Positions 41,827 to 50,618 of a stretch of 64,000 nucleotides of DNA are shown one piece after another. A model generated the notes under the pieces. It was not told where the DNA came from. It searched no databases and saw only the letters and a program-made list of their open reading frames with translations. Every line of letters begins with the position of its first letter. Position 1 is the stretch's first letter. The DNA is from JBGQOJ01 sp052119585. Its GTDB lineage: Bacteria; Pseudomonadota; Alphaproteobacteria; Rhodobacterales; Rhodobacteraceae. The stretch covers positions 1-64,000 of the forward strand of contig NZ_JBGQOJ010000003.1 in assembly GCF_052119585.1 (NCBI RefSeq). Direction: 5' to 3'. A program made the translations under genes and the position numbers.

Positions 41827-42549
41827 ATGACGGTCGTATTGATCCTTGGCAGCGGTCCGAATGTGACGACATGCCGGTCCTGGCCGCGCGCGCCATTTGA
41901 TGTGATCTCGGTGATCAACAACGCCTGGCGGGTTCGTCCCGATTGGGACGAGGTGATATTTCCCGAAGATTTCCCGATCAACCGCAGACCCGCAGGTTTG
42001 AGCGCTGGTCAGCGGCTTGTTACCGCAGATGATTTTGTTCCGGCCCAGAACGCCCTTGGCGGGTTTGTCTATGCGGGGGGAACGATGGCGTTTACCGCCG
42101 CATATTACGCGCTGCACGCCCACCGGCCCCGCGTCATCGCCATGCTGGGCTGCGATATGGTTTACCCTGCGGCAATAAACACACATTTCTACGGCACAGG
42201 CACCGCGGACCCGTTGCGTGACGATGTCACCCTGCAAAGTCTGGAGGCGAAATCCGCGCGGCTTATGGCGTTGGCGGCGCGACAGGGCTGCGCGATGGTC
42301 AATCTTTCGCGCGATCCCAGCCGCCTTGTGTTTCCGCGCAGTGCTCCGGGCGGGGTGGTCACCGCCCGCCCCCTTGCCTTTGACCCCCTGCCCGTCGCAA
42401 ATGCGCTGGACGCCGAGGCTGCCCTTGGTGCCTATATACCGTCTGGCCGCTATTGGGAAAGCGAAGTGCCGCTGGATGCTGCGGCTTTGGGGGCGATCGA
42501 CGCGCTGTGGCTTGCGGCCCTGCCCGCCGGCCACCCGTGCCCTGTCTGA
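41827..42549 (+). CDS. Hypothetical protein with a Rossmann-like N-terminus
   Basis: A 240-residue protein I do not recognise. It opens with a beta-strand and a small-residue turn (MTVVLILGSGPNVTT) and continues with VISVINNAWRVRPDWDEVIFPEDF and RVIAMLGCDMVYPAAINTHFYG, a pattern reminiscent of MptE/DUF115-type or sialic-acid-associated Rossmann proteins. It has no signal peptide or membrane segment. It is followed by the exonuclease III gene after 73 bases; no shared function is evident. Confidence 0.6.
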   Translation: MTVVLILGSGPNVTTCRSWPRAPFDVISVINNAWRVRPDWDEVIFPEDFPINRRPAGLSAGQRLVTADDFVPAQNALGGFVYAGGTMAFTAAYYALHAHRPRVIAMLGCDMVYPAAINTHFYGTGTADPLRDDVTLQSLEAKSARLMALAARQGCAMVNLSRDPSRLVFPRSAPGGVVTARPLAFDPLPVANALDAEAALGAYIPSGRYWESEVPLDAAALGAIDALWLAALPAGHPCPV

Positions 42550-42622
42550 ATAAACCGGGCGCTGGCGTCTTGTGCCGCACCGCCTTGCGCCGTTACAACC
42601 GGGCAAAGCACCGGAGGGTTCC

Positions 42623-43402
42623 ATGAAAATCGCCACGTTCAACATCAACGGCATCAAGGCCCGCATCGACGCCCTGCCCGCCTGGCTGCGCGAGGCCGCG
42701 CCCGATGTAGCCCTTTTGCAAGAGATCAAGACCGTGGACGAGGGTTTCCCGCGCGGCCTGTTCGAGGATATGGGCTATAACGTCGAAACCCATGGCCAGA
42801 AGGGGTTCAACGGCGTGGCGATCCTGTCGAAGCTGCCGCTGGAAGACGTCACGCGCGGTTTGCCCGGCGACGATGACGACGAGCAGGCCCGCTGGATCGA
42901 GGCCACTGTTGTCGGCACCCGCGCGATCCGCATTTGCGGGCTGTATCTGCCCAATGGCAACCCTGTTCCCGGTCCCAAGTTCGACTACAAGCTGGCTTGG
43001 ATGGAACGGCTTGCACAGCGTGCGCAGGCGCTGCTGGACGCCGAGGAGACCGCGTTGATGGCGGGGGATTACAACGTCATTCCGCAGGCCGAGGACGCGC
43101 GCAACCCCGACGCGTGGCGTGACGATGCGCTGTTCAGGCCGGAATCGCGTGCAGCGTTCCGGCGGGTTCTGAACCTTGGCTTTACCGAGGCGTTTCGCGC
43201 CCGCACCCGCGGCCCCGGTCATTATAGTTTCTGGGATTATCAGGCAGGCGCATGGGAAAAGAACAACGGCATCCGTATCGACCATTTCCTGCTGACGCCG
43301 CAATGCGCCGATCTGTTGCTGGACTGCCAGATCGACAGTGCCGTGCGCGGCGGCGACAAGCCGTCGGACCATGTTCCTGTCTGGCTAGAGCTGGACGCCT
43401 AG
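42623..43402 (+). CDS. xth: Exodeoxyribonuclease III
   Basis: A 259-residue Mg2+-dependent AP endonuclease/3' exonuclease. Catalytic-site blocks are TFNINGIKAR (Asn7), LLQEIKT (Glu near 34), MAGDYNVIP (Asp and Asn) and KPSDHVPVW (Asp-His pair). The start at 42623 follows GGAGGG. Its stop overlaps that of the convergent hydroxylase gene by four bases. Confidence 0.93.
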   Translation: MKIATFNINGIKARIDALPAWLREAAPDVALLQEIKTVDEGFPRGLFEDMGYNVETHGQKGFNGVAILSKLPLEDVTRGLPGDDDDEQARWIEATVVGTRAIRICGLYLPNGNPVPGPKFDYKLAWMERLAQRAQALLDAEETALMAGDYNVIPQAEDARNPDAWRDDALFRPESRAAFRRVLNLGFTEAFRARTRGPGHYSFWDYQAGAWEKNNGIRIDHFLLTPQCADLLLDCQIDSAVRGGDKPSDHVPVWLELDA

Positions 43403-44565
43403 GCGGCGGTCGCGTCGAACCGGTAAAGCCAGTCGAACTTGCGCGCGGCCAGTTGCGGTGCCAATGTCGAGGCGATCCGCAGGGCCGAATGCGCGGCAAA
43501 GCGCAGCGGCGGGAACGCCAGATGGTAGTTTCGCGCGTTGCGGCTGGCGGCGTCGATCACCTTCGTGACCCTTGCGTGGCGGCGGCTTTGATACAGGGCA
43601 AAACCTTGGGTGGTGCTGTCGGTCATTGCCAGACTATCCGCCAGAACCCAGGCATCCTCCAGCGCCATATTCGCCCCCTGCGCCAGAAATGGCAGGGTTG
43701 GGTGGGCGGCGTCGCCCAGAATGGCGGCACAGCCCTGATGCCAGCGTTGGGCGACCGGATGGCGGAACAGGCCCCAAAGATGGGTCTCTTGCACGTCGTC
43801 CAGCATCACCCGCACGTCGGGCGCGAAATCGGCGAAAGCCTCGCGCAGGTTGGCGGGGTCGTCGCGGTGGTTCCAGCCCTCGTCGGCCCATGTGCGGCGT
43901 TCCTGAACCGCCACGATGTTGCGCAGGGTGCCACCGCGTAGCGGATAGCTGACGATGTGGCGACCGGGGCCCATATGCACGGTGACTGCGGTTGACGGAT
44001 CCGCGGCAGGAACCACGGCGCGCCATGCCACCTGTCGGGTAAAGACGGGCGGCGCTGCGGGGTTCATGGCGGGGCGCACTTTGGAATGAAGCCCGTCTGC
44101 CCCGATCAGAACCTCTGCCTCGTGGATGGCCCCCTGCGCGGTTGTCAGATAGGCGACGTCAGGTTCTATATCGACGCCGGTGATATGGTGCAGCAGACGG
44201 ATCTTGACGCCCGCCGCCCGCGTGGCATCGGCCAGAATGCCGATCAGATCGGCGCGGTGCAGAAAGAAGTAGGACAGGCCCGCGTCTTGCATCAGATCAA
44301 GCTGGAAGACCGGCTTGCCCTGCCTGTAGTCGCGCAGCACGACACGGCTGCCGCGCAGACCGGCGGCGGTGATGGCATCGCCCAGACCAAGGCCCCGCAG
44401 CACGGCAAATCCGTTCGGGCTGATCTGAAGTCCGGCGCCGACCTCCGACAAGGCCTCGGCCTGTTCCAGAACCGTTACATCCGCACCGCGAAGCGCCAGC
44501 GCCAGCGCCGTTGCCAGCCCGCCTATACCTGCGCCCAGAACGCAGACTTTCTTTCCGATCAACAT
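43399..44565 (-). CDS. FAD-dependent aromatic hydroxylase-like monooxygenase
   Basis: A 388-residue group A flavoprotein monooxygenase. The FAD motif GAGIGGLATALALALRG is at residues 11-27, the GADGLHSKVRPAM segment carries the DG motif near 155, and ILGDAAHPTLPFLAQGANMALEDA carries the GD motif near 275. The closest types are salicylate- or 3-hydroxybenzoate-hydroxylase-like enzymes. No aromatic-degradation genes are near, so the substrate is open. Confidence 0.85.
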   Translation of the reverse strand: MLIGKKVCVLGAGIGGLATALALALRGADVTVLEQAEALSEVGAGLQISPNGFAVLRGLGLGDAITAAGLRGSRVVLRDYRQGKPVFQLDLMQDAGLSYFFLHRADLIGILADATRAAGVKIRLLHHITGVDIEPDVAYLTTAQGAIHEAEVLIGADGLHSKVRPAMNPAAPPVFTRQVAWRAVVPAADPSTAVTVHMGPGRHIVSYPLRGGTLRNIVAVQERRTWADEGWNHRDDPANLREAFADFAPDVRVMLDDVQETHLWGLFRHPVAQRWHQGCAAILGDAAHPTLPFLAQGANMALEDAWVLADSLAMTDSTTQGFALYQSRRHARVTKVIDAASRNARNYHLAFPPLRFAAHSALRIASTLAPQLAARKFDWLYRFDATAA

Positions 44566-44590
44566 CTTGCCATGCCCTGAAATAAAAACA

Positions 44591-44610
44591 CCGGAGCAGT
44601 GACGCTCCGG
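44591..44610 (-). terminator. Intrinsic terminator of dksA
   Basis: A seven-base stem CCGGAGC/GCTCCGG with a six-base loop is followed, on the minus strand, by TGTTTTTATT. It lies 31 bases beyond the dksA stop and is a typical rho-independent terminator. Confidence 0.85.
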
Positions 44611-44640
44611 CGTTTCAATCTGCGTATCCTGTCGTTCCGA

Positions 44641-45063
44641 TCAATCGTCGCGGTGCACTTTTTCGCGGCGCTCGTGGCGTTCCTGTGCCTCCAGGCTCAT
44701 CGTGGCGATAGGGCGGGCATCAAGGCGTTTCAACGAAATAGGCTCTCCTGTTTCTTCGCAATAGCCGAATTCACCATCGTCGATGCGCCGGATTGCAGCC
44801 TCGATCTTGCTGACCAACTTGCGCTGGCGGTCGCGCGTCCGAAGTTCCAGCGCGCGATCCGTCTCTTCCGAGGCGCGGTCTGTGACGTCGGGAATGTTGC
44901 GTGTGCCGTCTTGCAGGCCTTCGATTGTGTCGCGGCTGTCGTCCATCAGGTCGGACTTCCAGTTCAGCAGCTTACGACGGAAATATGCCAACTGGCGTTC
45001 ATTCATAAACGGTTCGTCCTCGGCGGGACGGTAGTCTTCTGGAAGAAAAGATTCGGCTTTCAT
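44641..45063 (-). CDS. dksA: DksA-type RNA polymerase-binding regulator, degenerate zinc finger
   Basis: A 140-residue regulator that enters the RNA polymerase secondary channel and acts with ppGpp. The coiled-coil tip is conserved (Asp59, Asp62, Ala64 in PDVTDRAS). The C-terminal finger has Cys102-x2-Thr105 and Ser123-x2-Ala126 (GYCEETG...MSLEA) in place of four cysteines, the pattern known from zinc-independent DksA2-type proteins. The start at 45063 follows AAGGA. A clear terminator lies downstream. Confidence 0.9.
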   Translation of the reverse strand: MKAESFLPEDYRPAEDEPFMNERQLAYFRRKLLNWKSDLMDDSRDTIEGLQDGTRNIPDVTDRASEETDRALELRTRDRQRKLVSKIEAAIRRIDDGEFGYCEETGEPISLKRLDARPIATMSLEAQERHERREKVHRDD

Positions 45064-45250
45064 AGCGGCGTCCTTTTGCAGTCCGGCGGCTGGTCTGGCA
45101 GGTTGATCGGCATCCACAGTCATCCGGTCCTCTTTCGCCGATCATCTAGCGCAAGCCCACGGCATTGTCACTAGCCTTTAGTCCCTTTTTGATGCATTTC
45201 ACACCTGAACCCGTGACATAAACACTTTGGTAGAGGCCGCGAGAAACACT

Positions 45251-46090
45251 ATGAAATTCACCGGAACAGACGCCTATGTCGCGACCGACGATCTGACCGT
45301 CGCCGTCAACGCCGCCGTGGCACTGGAACGCCCGCTTTTGGTCAAAGGCGAGCCTGGAACAGGCAAGACGGAACTGGCACGTCAGGTCAGCGCGGCCCTG
45401 GGATTGCCGATGATCGAATGGCACATCAAGTCGACCACAAAGGCACAGCAGGGGCTGTACGAATATGACGCCGTCAGCCGGTTGCGCGACAGCCAATTGG
45501 GTGACGCGCGGGTGAACGATGTGAAGAACTACATCCGCAAGGGCAAGCTGTGGCAGGCCTTCGAGGCACCGGGCCGCGTGGTCCTGCTGATCGACGAGAT
45601 CGACAAGGCCGACATAGAATTCCCGAATGACCTGTTGCAGGAACTCGACCGGATGGAGTTTCACGTCTACGAGACCGGCGAGACGATCCGCGCCGTCAAC
45701 CGCCCCATCGTCATCATCACGTCGAACAACGAAAAGGAACTGCCCGACGCGTTCCTGCGCCGGTGTTTCTTTCACTACATTCGGTTTCCGGACATGGACA
45801 CGATGCGCAAAATCGTGACGGTTCATCATCCCGACATCAAAGAGGCGCTGCTTGCCACAGCACTAACCCAGTTCTTCGATCTGCGCGACACGCCGGGGCT
45901 GAAGAAAAAGCCATCGACATCAGAGGTGCTGGACTGGTTGAAACTGTTGCTGGCCGAAGATCTGACCCCCGAAGACCTGAAACGCGACGGGGCAAAGGCG
46001 CTGCCAAAACTGCATGGTGCGCTGTTGAAGAACGAACAGGACGTTCATCTGTTCGAACGCCTTGCCTTTATCGCACGGGGGCAACGCTGA
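45251..46090 (+). CDS. MoxR-family AAA ATPase
   Basis: A 279-residue ATPase. Walker A is GEPGTGKTE (Lys39), Walker B is VVLLIDEIDKAD near 113, a sensor 1 Asn lies in IIITSNNEKELPD near 160, and the arginine finger is in AFLRRCFFHYI. MoxR ATPases act with VWA-domain proteins to mature or remodel client complexes. A VWA/CoxE-like protein is encoded three genes downstream (48070) and is the probable partner. The stop overlaps the next start by one base. Confidence 0.9.
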   Translation: MKFTGTDAYVATDDLTVAVNAAVALERPLLVKGEPGTGKTELARQVSAALGLPMIEWHIKSTTKAQQGLYEYDAVSRLRDSQLGDARVNDVKNYIRKGKLWQAFEAPGRVVLLIDEIDKADIEFPNDLLQELDRMEFHVYETGETIRAVNRPIVIITSNNEKELPDAFLRRCFFHYIRFPDMDTMRKIVTVHHPDIKEALLATALTQFFDLRDTPGLKKKPSTSEVLDWLKLLLAEDLTPEDLKRDGAKALPKLHGALLKNEQDVHLFERLAFIARGQR

Positions 46091-46530
46091 TGCTGGATAT
46101 CAGGCCCGTCACCCGATCCGACGAGGCGGACTGGCGCCGCCTCTGGGCGGCCTATCTGGCCTTCTACAACACAGAACTGCCAGAGGCGGTCTATGTCTCT
46201 ACCTTTGAACGCCTGTTGGGCTGCGATCCGCAGGATTACAACGGCTTGATCGCGACGGTGGACGGCCGCGCGGTCGGCCTGACCCATTATCTGTTCCACC
46301 GCCACGGTTGGAAGATCGAAAACACCTGCTATTTGCAGGACCTCTACGCCGACCCGGACGTGCGGGGACAAGGCATAGGGCGCGCCCTGATCGAGGCGGT
46401 TTACGCTGCGGCAGACAAAATGGGGGCACCATCGGTTTATTGGATGACGCAGGATTACAATTCGACGGCGCGCAAGCTATATGACCGTATTGGCACGCTG
46501 ACGCCCTTTATCAAATACGCAAGGTCATAA
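46090..46530 (+). CDS. GNAT-family N-acetyltransferase
   Basis: A 146-residue acetyltransferase. The acetyl-CoA loop is DPDVRGQGIGRALIEAV near residue 95, preceded by the strand YLQDLYADPD. The C-terminal MTQDYNSTARKLYDRIG is typical. A start at 46090 fits the ATGA-type overlap with moxR; a longer frame from 45763 is a shadow. The substrate is unknown. Its insertion between MoxR and its likely VWA partner may be coincidental. Confidence 0.85.
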   Translation: MLDIRPVTRSDEADWRRLWAAYLAFYNTELPEAVYVSTFERLLGCDPQDYNGLIATVDGRAVGLTHYLFHRHGWKIENTCYLQDLYADPDVRGQGIGRALIEAVYAAADKMGAPSVYWMTQDYNSTARKLYDRIGTLTPFIKYARS

Positions 46531-46532
46531 AT

Positions 46533-47900
46533 ATGTTGCGCATTCTGCTTTTCGCTTTTCTTGGCCTTGCAGCCTGCGCTCCTGTTGCCCCCGAACAACC
46601 CAACCGCCGTATGCCACCCGATGTTGTGTTACCCCCGATGAAAACCTTCGGGGCCGCGCGTGTGACCCCGCCGCAGCGATCCAACCGCGATATGGCCACC
46701 GATTTTCTGGAGCTGTCGTTCCAGATGGAAAGCGGCCGCAGCCTGCAGACTCTGACCCGCTTCGAGGGGCCGGTGACCGTCAGCGTGGCGGGCCCTGCCC
46801 CCTCGACCCTCGGCCCCGATCTGGATCAGGTCATTGCGCGGTTCCGCCGCGAGGCCGGCATCGACATTTCACGCGCGCCGAACGGCAAGAAGGGTCGCAT
46901 CGCGATCGAGGTTCTGCCCCATGCCGAACTTCAGCGATTTGTGCCGCAGGCCGCCTGTTTCGTGGTGCCGCGCATGTCCAGCTGGGCAGAGTTCCGCGCC
47001 AATCGCCGCAGCCGGTCGCTTGACTGGTCGACCCTGACATCGCGCGATCAAGTGGCCGTGTTCATCCCCGACGACGTCAGCCCGCAAGAGGTGCGCGACT
47101 GCCTGCACGAAGAACTGGCGCAGGCGCTGGGGCCGCTGAACGATCTGTATCGCCTGCCTGATTCCGTATTCAACGACGACAATTTCCACACCGTCCTGAC
47201 CGGTTTCGACATGCTGATGCTGCGGGTCTATTATTCCCCCGAACTGGCCAGCGGCATGTCGCGCGATCAGGTCGCGGCCCGCCTGCCGGCCTTGCTGGCG
47301 CGATTGAACCCCGCAGGCTTGTCCATGGCCAGCAATCCCGCAGGCCCCACCCCGCGCGTATGGGTCGAGGCGCTTGAAACCGCGCTGGGGCCACGCACCG
47401 CAGGTGCCGCGCGCCGCGCCGCCGCCCGCAAGGCCGTCACCATCGCCCGACAGCAAGGATGGACCGACACGCGGCTGGCGTTCAGCATCTTCGCCCTTGG
47501 CCGCCTGTCGTTGCCCACGGAAGCCGATCTGGCCCTGTCGTCATTTCTGACCGCAGGCCGGATCTATCAGTCCAGCCCGACGACACGGGTGCAGGCCGCA
47601 CATGTCGCCATGCAGCTGGCGGTTTTCGCGCTGTCATCGGGCGATGCGGAAACCGCGCTGGGTCTGGTGAACGCCAATCTGGCCCCCGTGGCCGACGCGC
47701 AGAACGCAGCACTTCTGGCGACGCTGCTGATCATCAAGACGCAGGCGCTTGAAAACCTTGGCCGCCCGTCCGAGGCCCGCGCAGTGCGGCTCGACAGTCT
47801 GGGGTGGGGGCGCTATGGCTTCGGCTCGGATAAGGAAGTGCGCGCGCGGCTGTCTGAAATTGCGATGCTGTCCCCCAACGGGACAAAGATCAAAGGATAA
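46533..47900 (+). CDS. DUF2927 lipoprotein
   Basis: A 455-residue exported protein. The N-terminus is a lipoprotein signal (MLRILLFAFLGLAAC, lipobox LAAC with the Cys near residue 15), so the protein is anchored to a membrane facing the periplasm. The DUF2927 domain (about 55-265) contains CFVVPRMSSWAEF and LHEELAQALGPLNDLYRLPDSVFNDDNFHTVLTGFD. The C-terminal part is helical and TPR-like (SSGDAETALGLVNANLAPVADAQNAALLATLL). It begins two bases after the GNAT gene. Confidence 0.82.
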   Translation: MLRILLFAFLGLAACAPVAPEQPNRRMPPDVVLPPMKTFGAARVTPPQRSNRDMATDFLELSFQMESGRSLQTLTRFEGPVTVSVAGPAPSTLGPDLDQVIARFRREAGIDISRAPNGKKGRIAIEVLPHAELQRFVPQAACFVVPRMSSWAEFRANRRSRSLDWSTLTSRDQVAVFIPDDVSPQEVRDCLHEELAQALGPLNDLYRLPDSVFNDDNFHTVLTGFDMLMLRVYYSPELASGMSRDQVAARLPALLARLNPAGLSMASNPAGPTPRVWVEALETALGPRTAGAARRAAARKAVTIARQQGWTDTRLAFSIFALGRLSLPTEADLALSSFLTAGRIYQSSPTTRVQAAHVAMQLAVFALSSGDAETALGLVNANLAPVADAQNAALLATLLIIKTQALENLGRPSEARAVRLDSLGWGRYGFGSDKEVRARLSEIAMLSPNGTKIKG

Positions 47901-47903
47901 ACA

Positions 47904-48065
47904 ATGGTTTGGTTCGGTTTGGTGATTGGTGCGCTTTGGGGCGCCTATCTGGCAAGCAAGCGCGGCGGGCGCAAGATGGATATGCTGCAATACGCGGCGG
48001 GCTTTGGCATCGCCTTTGCCCTGATCGCCCTGATCGCGAACATCATCATCCTGCGCATGATGTAG
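47904..48065 (+). CDS. Small two-segment membrane protein (53 residues)
   Basis: An ATG at 47904 opens a 53-residue frame ending with TAG at 48063-48065. It reads MVWFGLVIGALWGAYLASKR, then a short basic loop (GGRKMDM), then a second hydrophobic segment LQYAAGFGIAFALIALIANI, and ends in ILRMM. AAAGGA precedes the start. It sits three bases after the DUF2927 gene and four bases before the VWA gene, so it is part of this operon. Confidence 0.75.
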   Translation: MVWFGLVIGALWGAYLASKRGGRKMDMLQYAAGFGIAFALIALIANIIILRMM

Positions 48066-48069
48066 GCAG

Positions 48070-49257
48070 ATGTTCCTGCCCTTCTTCCAGAATTTACGAG
48101 ACGCGGGCGTGCCCGTTTCCCTGCGCGAATATCTGGCGTTTCTGGAAGGGATGCAGGCCGGTCTGGTGACCTATGACATAGACGGGTTCTACTATCTGGC
48201 CCGCACGGTGATGGTAAAGGACGAGCGGAACCTGGACAAATTCGACCGCGCCTTTTCCGCCAGCTTCAAAGGGCTGGAGGCGATCGCGGCCCAAGACGTG
48301 CTGAACGCCGTCGACATCCCCGAAGAATGGCTGCGCAAGTTGGCCGAAAAGCATCTGAGCGCCGGGGAAAAGGCGGAAATCGAGGCGCTTGGCGGCTTCG
48401 AGAAACTGATGGAGACGCTGAAAGAGCGCCTGAAACAGCAACAAGGTCGGCACCAGGGCGGCAGCAAGTGGATCGGAACAGCCGGCACCTCGCCCTTTGG
48501 CGCCTATGGCTATAATCCCGAGGGCGTGCGCATCGGGCAGGACCAAAGCCGCCACCAGCGTGCGGTCAAGGTCTGGGACAAGCGAGAGTTCAGGAACCTC
48601 GACGACACCATCGAACTGGGCACCCGCAACATCAAGGTCGCCTTGAAACGCCTGCGCCGCTGGGCCCGCGACGGCGCCACCGAAGAGCTGGATCTGGACG
48701 GCACAATCCGCGCGACGGCGGAACACGGGTACCTTGACGTGCAAACCCGCCCCGAACGGCGCAATGCGGTAAAAGTCCTGTTGTTTCTGGACGTTGGCGG
48801 ATCAATGGACCCCTATATCCGCGTGGTGGAAGAGCTGTTTTCCGCAGCACGGTCCGAGGTCAAGCACCTCGAGTCATTCTATTTCCACAACTGCCTTTAC
48901 GAAGGCGTCTGGAAAGACAACCGCCGCCGCTGGGACGCGGTTACGCCCACATGGGAGGTGCTGCGCACCTATGGACCCGACTACAAATGCATCTTTGTCG
49001 GCGATGCCAGCATGTCCCCCTACGAAATCGCCTTTGCCGGTGGCGCGAACGAGCATTGGAACGAAGAACCGGGTGACGTCTGGCTGGCCCGCGCGCGCGA
49101 CCAGTGGCAAAGCCATCTGTGGATCAATCCGCTGCCGGAACAGCGCTGGCACTCTACCCAGTCCATCCAGATGATCCGCCAGATTTTCGGACCGGACCGG
49201 ATGGTGCCGATGACGTTGCAAGGGATCGAACGCGGGATGAAATCCCTTAGCCGGTGA
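48070..49257 (+). CDS. VWA-domain (CoxE-like) protein, MoxR partner
   Basis: A 395-residue protein with a helical N-terminal region and a C-terminal VWA fold. The metal-site motif reads LFLDVGGSMDPY near residue 240, the GG variant usual in CoxE-like proteins rather than DxSxS; FHNCLYEGVWKD and FVGDASMSPYEI follow. Paired MoxR/VWA genes remodel or activate client proteins; no client such as a dehydrogenase is encoded here, unlike cox operons. It ends the operon and is followed by a strong terminator. Confidence 0.88.
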   Translation: MFLPFFQNLRDAGVPVSLREYLAFLEGMQAGLVTYDIDGFYYLARTVMVKDERNLDKFDRAFSASFKGLEAIAAQDVLNAVDIPEEWLRKLAEKHLSAGEKAEIEALGGFEKLMETLKERLKQQQGRHQGGSKWIGTAGTSPFGAYGYNPEGVRIGQDQSRHQRAVKVWDKREFRNLDDTIELGTRNIKVALKRLRRWARDGATEELDLDGTIRATAEHGYLDVQTRPERRNAVKVLLFLDVGGSMDPYIRVVEELFSAARSEVKHLESFYFHNCLYEGVWKDNRRRWDAVTPTWEVLRTYGPDYKCIFVGDASMSPYEIAFAGGANEHWNEEPGDVWLARARDQWQSHLWINPLPEQRWHSTQSIQMIRQIFGPDRMVPMTLQGIERGMKSLSR

Positions 49258-49266
49258 TCCGGTCGC

Positions 49267-49372
49267 GACGCCTTCGGCGTCATTTTTTCTGGCACTTCGT
49301 GCGGTTGTGCGCTGCGCGCGCGAGTATTTGGACCGAGAAGAACATACAGACTCTTCTTGGAAAAATATCCTC
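49267..49372 (+). repeat. Full copy of the dispersed 3' hairpin element (copy B)
   Basis: Terminator hairpin GACGCC-TTC-GGCGTC (49267-49281) with the T-run ATTTTTTCTG, hairpin GCACTTCGTGC (49292-49302), GCGCTGCGCGC (49309-49319), then the arms GAGTATTTGGACCGAGAAGA (49322-49341) and, inverted, TCTTCTTGGAAAAATATCCT (49352-49371), separated by about ten bases. It starts ten bases after the VWA stop. Confidence 0.78.
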
Positions 49373-49463
49373 GCCGAAGGCATCTTTTTCGTCCATTTCG
49401 CCTGCGCGGCTTGACCGGTTGATTGGAAACGGCAACGCTGGGCCTGAAAACGGGAGAGTCCTC

Positions 49464-50612
49464 ATGCCCTTGCATTTTGACGACGCTGAATATGCTGCGC
49501 GAAAGATATTGGCTGTCAGCGCCCTGAACGAGGCCGGGCTGGACGCGCTTTTGATGTTCGCGCCGGAAAGCCACTTCTGGCTCTGCGGTTATGACACCTT
49601 CGGGTTTGCCATGTTCCAGTGCCTTGTGCTGACCGCCTCGGGCGACCTGCATCTGTTGACCCGCGCGCCGGATCTGCGGCAGGCGCAGCATACCTCGACG
49701 CTCTGCGACGACGAAATCCACATCTGGCACGAGCGCGAAGGGGCCACGCCCGCGACCGACCTGCATGACCTGCTGGTCACACTTGGTGTTGTCACAGGCC
49801 GCATCGGGATCGAGACCCGGACGGTTGGCCTGACCGACTGGAACGGGCGCATGGTCCGGCAGGAACTGGGCGATCTGATCGAGGCGTCAGAGGTGATCAA
49901 CGCCCTACGTCGCGTTAAATCGGTGGCCGAAATCGCCATGCACCGGCGTGCCGCGGCCCTGTCCGACGATGCGCTGGACGCGGGGCTGGCGCTGACGAAA
50001 TCCGGCGCATTCGAGGGTGATATCCTGGCCGCGATGCAGGGTGCCGTGTTCAAGGGGGGCGGCGACTATGCGGGGAACGAATTCATCCTCGGTTCGGGCG
50101 CAGGTGCCTTGCTTTGTCGTTATTATTCAGGGCGGCGGCATCTTGATGCACAGGATCAGCTGACGCTGGAATGGTCGGGTGCCTATGCCCGCTATCAAGC
50201 CGCGATGATGCGCACCGTGGTTATCGGCACGCCGCCCAAGGCACAACTGCGGATGCATGCGGCGGCCCGCGACGCGATGGAAAGCTGCGAGGCCGCGATC
50301 CGCCCCGGTGCCTCGATGGGCGATGTGTACAAGGCGCATGCCGATGTCCTTGATCTGCACGGCATGACGCATGCCCGCCTGCAGGCTTGCGGCTATGGTA
50401 TGGGTGCGGTCTTTAGTCCGATCTGGGCCGATTTTCCGATGTTCTACGAGGGCAATCCGGCATTGATGCATGTGGGACAGGTGTTTTTTCTGCATATGAT
50501 CGTGATGGATTCCGACAACGGTCTGGCCATGACGCTGGGGCATTCGGTTCTGGTAACCGAGACCGGCATCGAACGTTTGTCGCGCCATCCGCTTGATCTG
50601 ATCGTAAGGTAA
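49464..50612 (+). CDS. M24-fold hydrolase lacking peptidase metal ligands (creatinase/DoeA-like)
   Basis: A 382-residue pita-bread-fold protein with an N-terminal creatinase domain (about 1-150) and a C-terminal catalytic domain. Where metal-dependent peptidases have two Asp ligands, this protein reads LEWSGAYARYQAAMMRTVVIG, with Glu and non-acidic residues. The block GYGMGAVFSPIWADFPMFYEGNP resembles the corresponding segment of the ectoine hydrolase at 14071. A creatinase- or ectoine hydrolase-like reaction is more likely than Xaa-Pro cleavage. The start at 49464 follows GGGAGAG; a longer frame from 49254 reads through the hairpin element and is rejected. Confidence 0.82.
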   Translation: MPLHFDDAEYAARKILAVSALNEAGLDALLMFAPESHFWLCGYDTFGFAMFQCLVLTASGDLHLLTRAPDLRQAQHTSTLCDDEIHIWHEREGATPATDLHDLLVTLGVVTGRIGIETRTVGLTDWNGRMVRQELGDLIEASEVINALRRVKSVAEIAMHRRAAALSDDALDAGLALTKSGAFEGDILAAMQGAVFKGGGDYAGNEFILGSGAGALLCRYYSGRRHLDAQDQLTLEWSGAYARYQAAMMRTVVIGTPPKAQLRMHAAARDAMESCEAAIRPGASMGDVYKAHADVLDLHGMTHARLQACGYGMGAVFSPIWADFPMFYEGNPALMHVGQVFFLHMIVMDSDNGLAMTLGHSVLVTETGIERLSRHPLDLIVR

Positions 50613-50618
50613 CACATC

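Noticed and set aside
49254..49463. N-terminal extension of the M24 protein through the hairpin element
   Set aside because: The extension translates a non-coding repeat; ATG at 49464 has a strong ribosome binding site.
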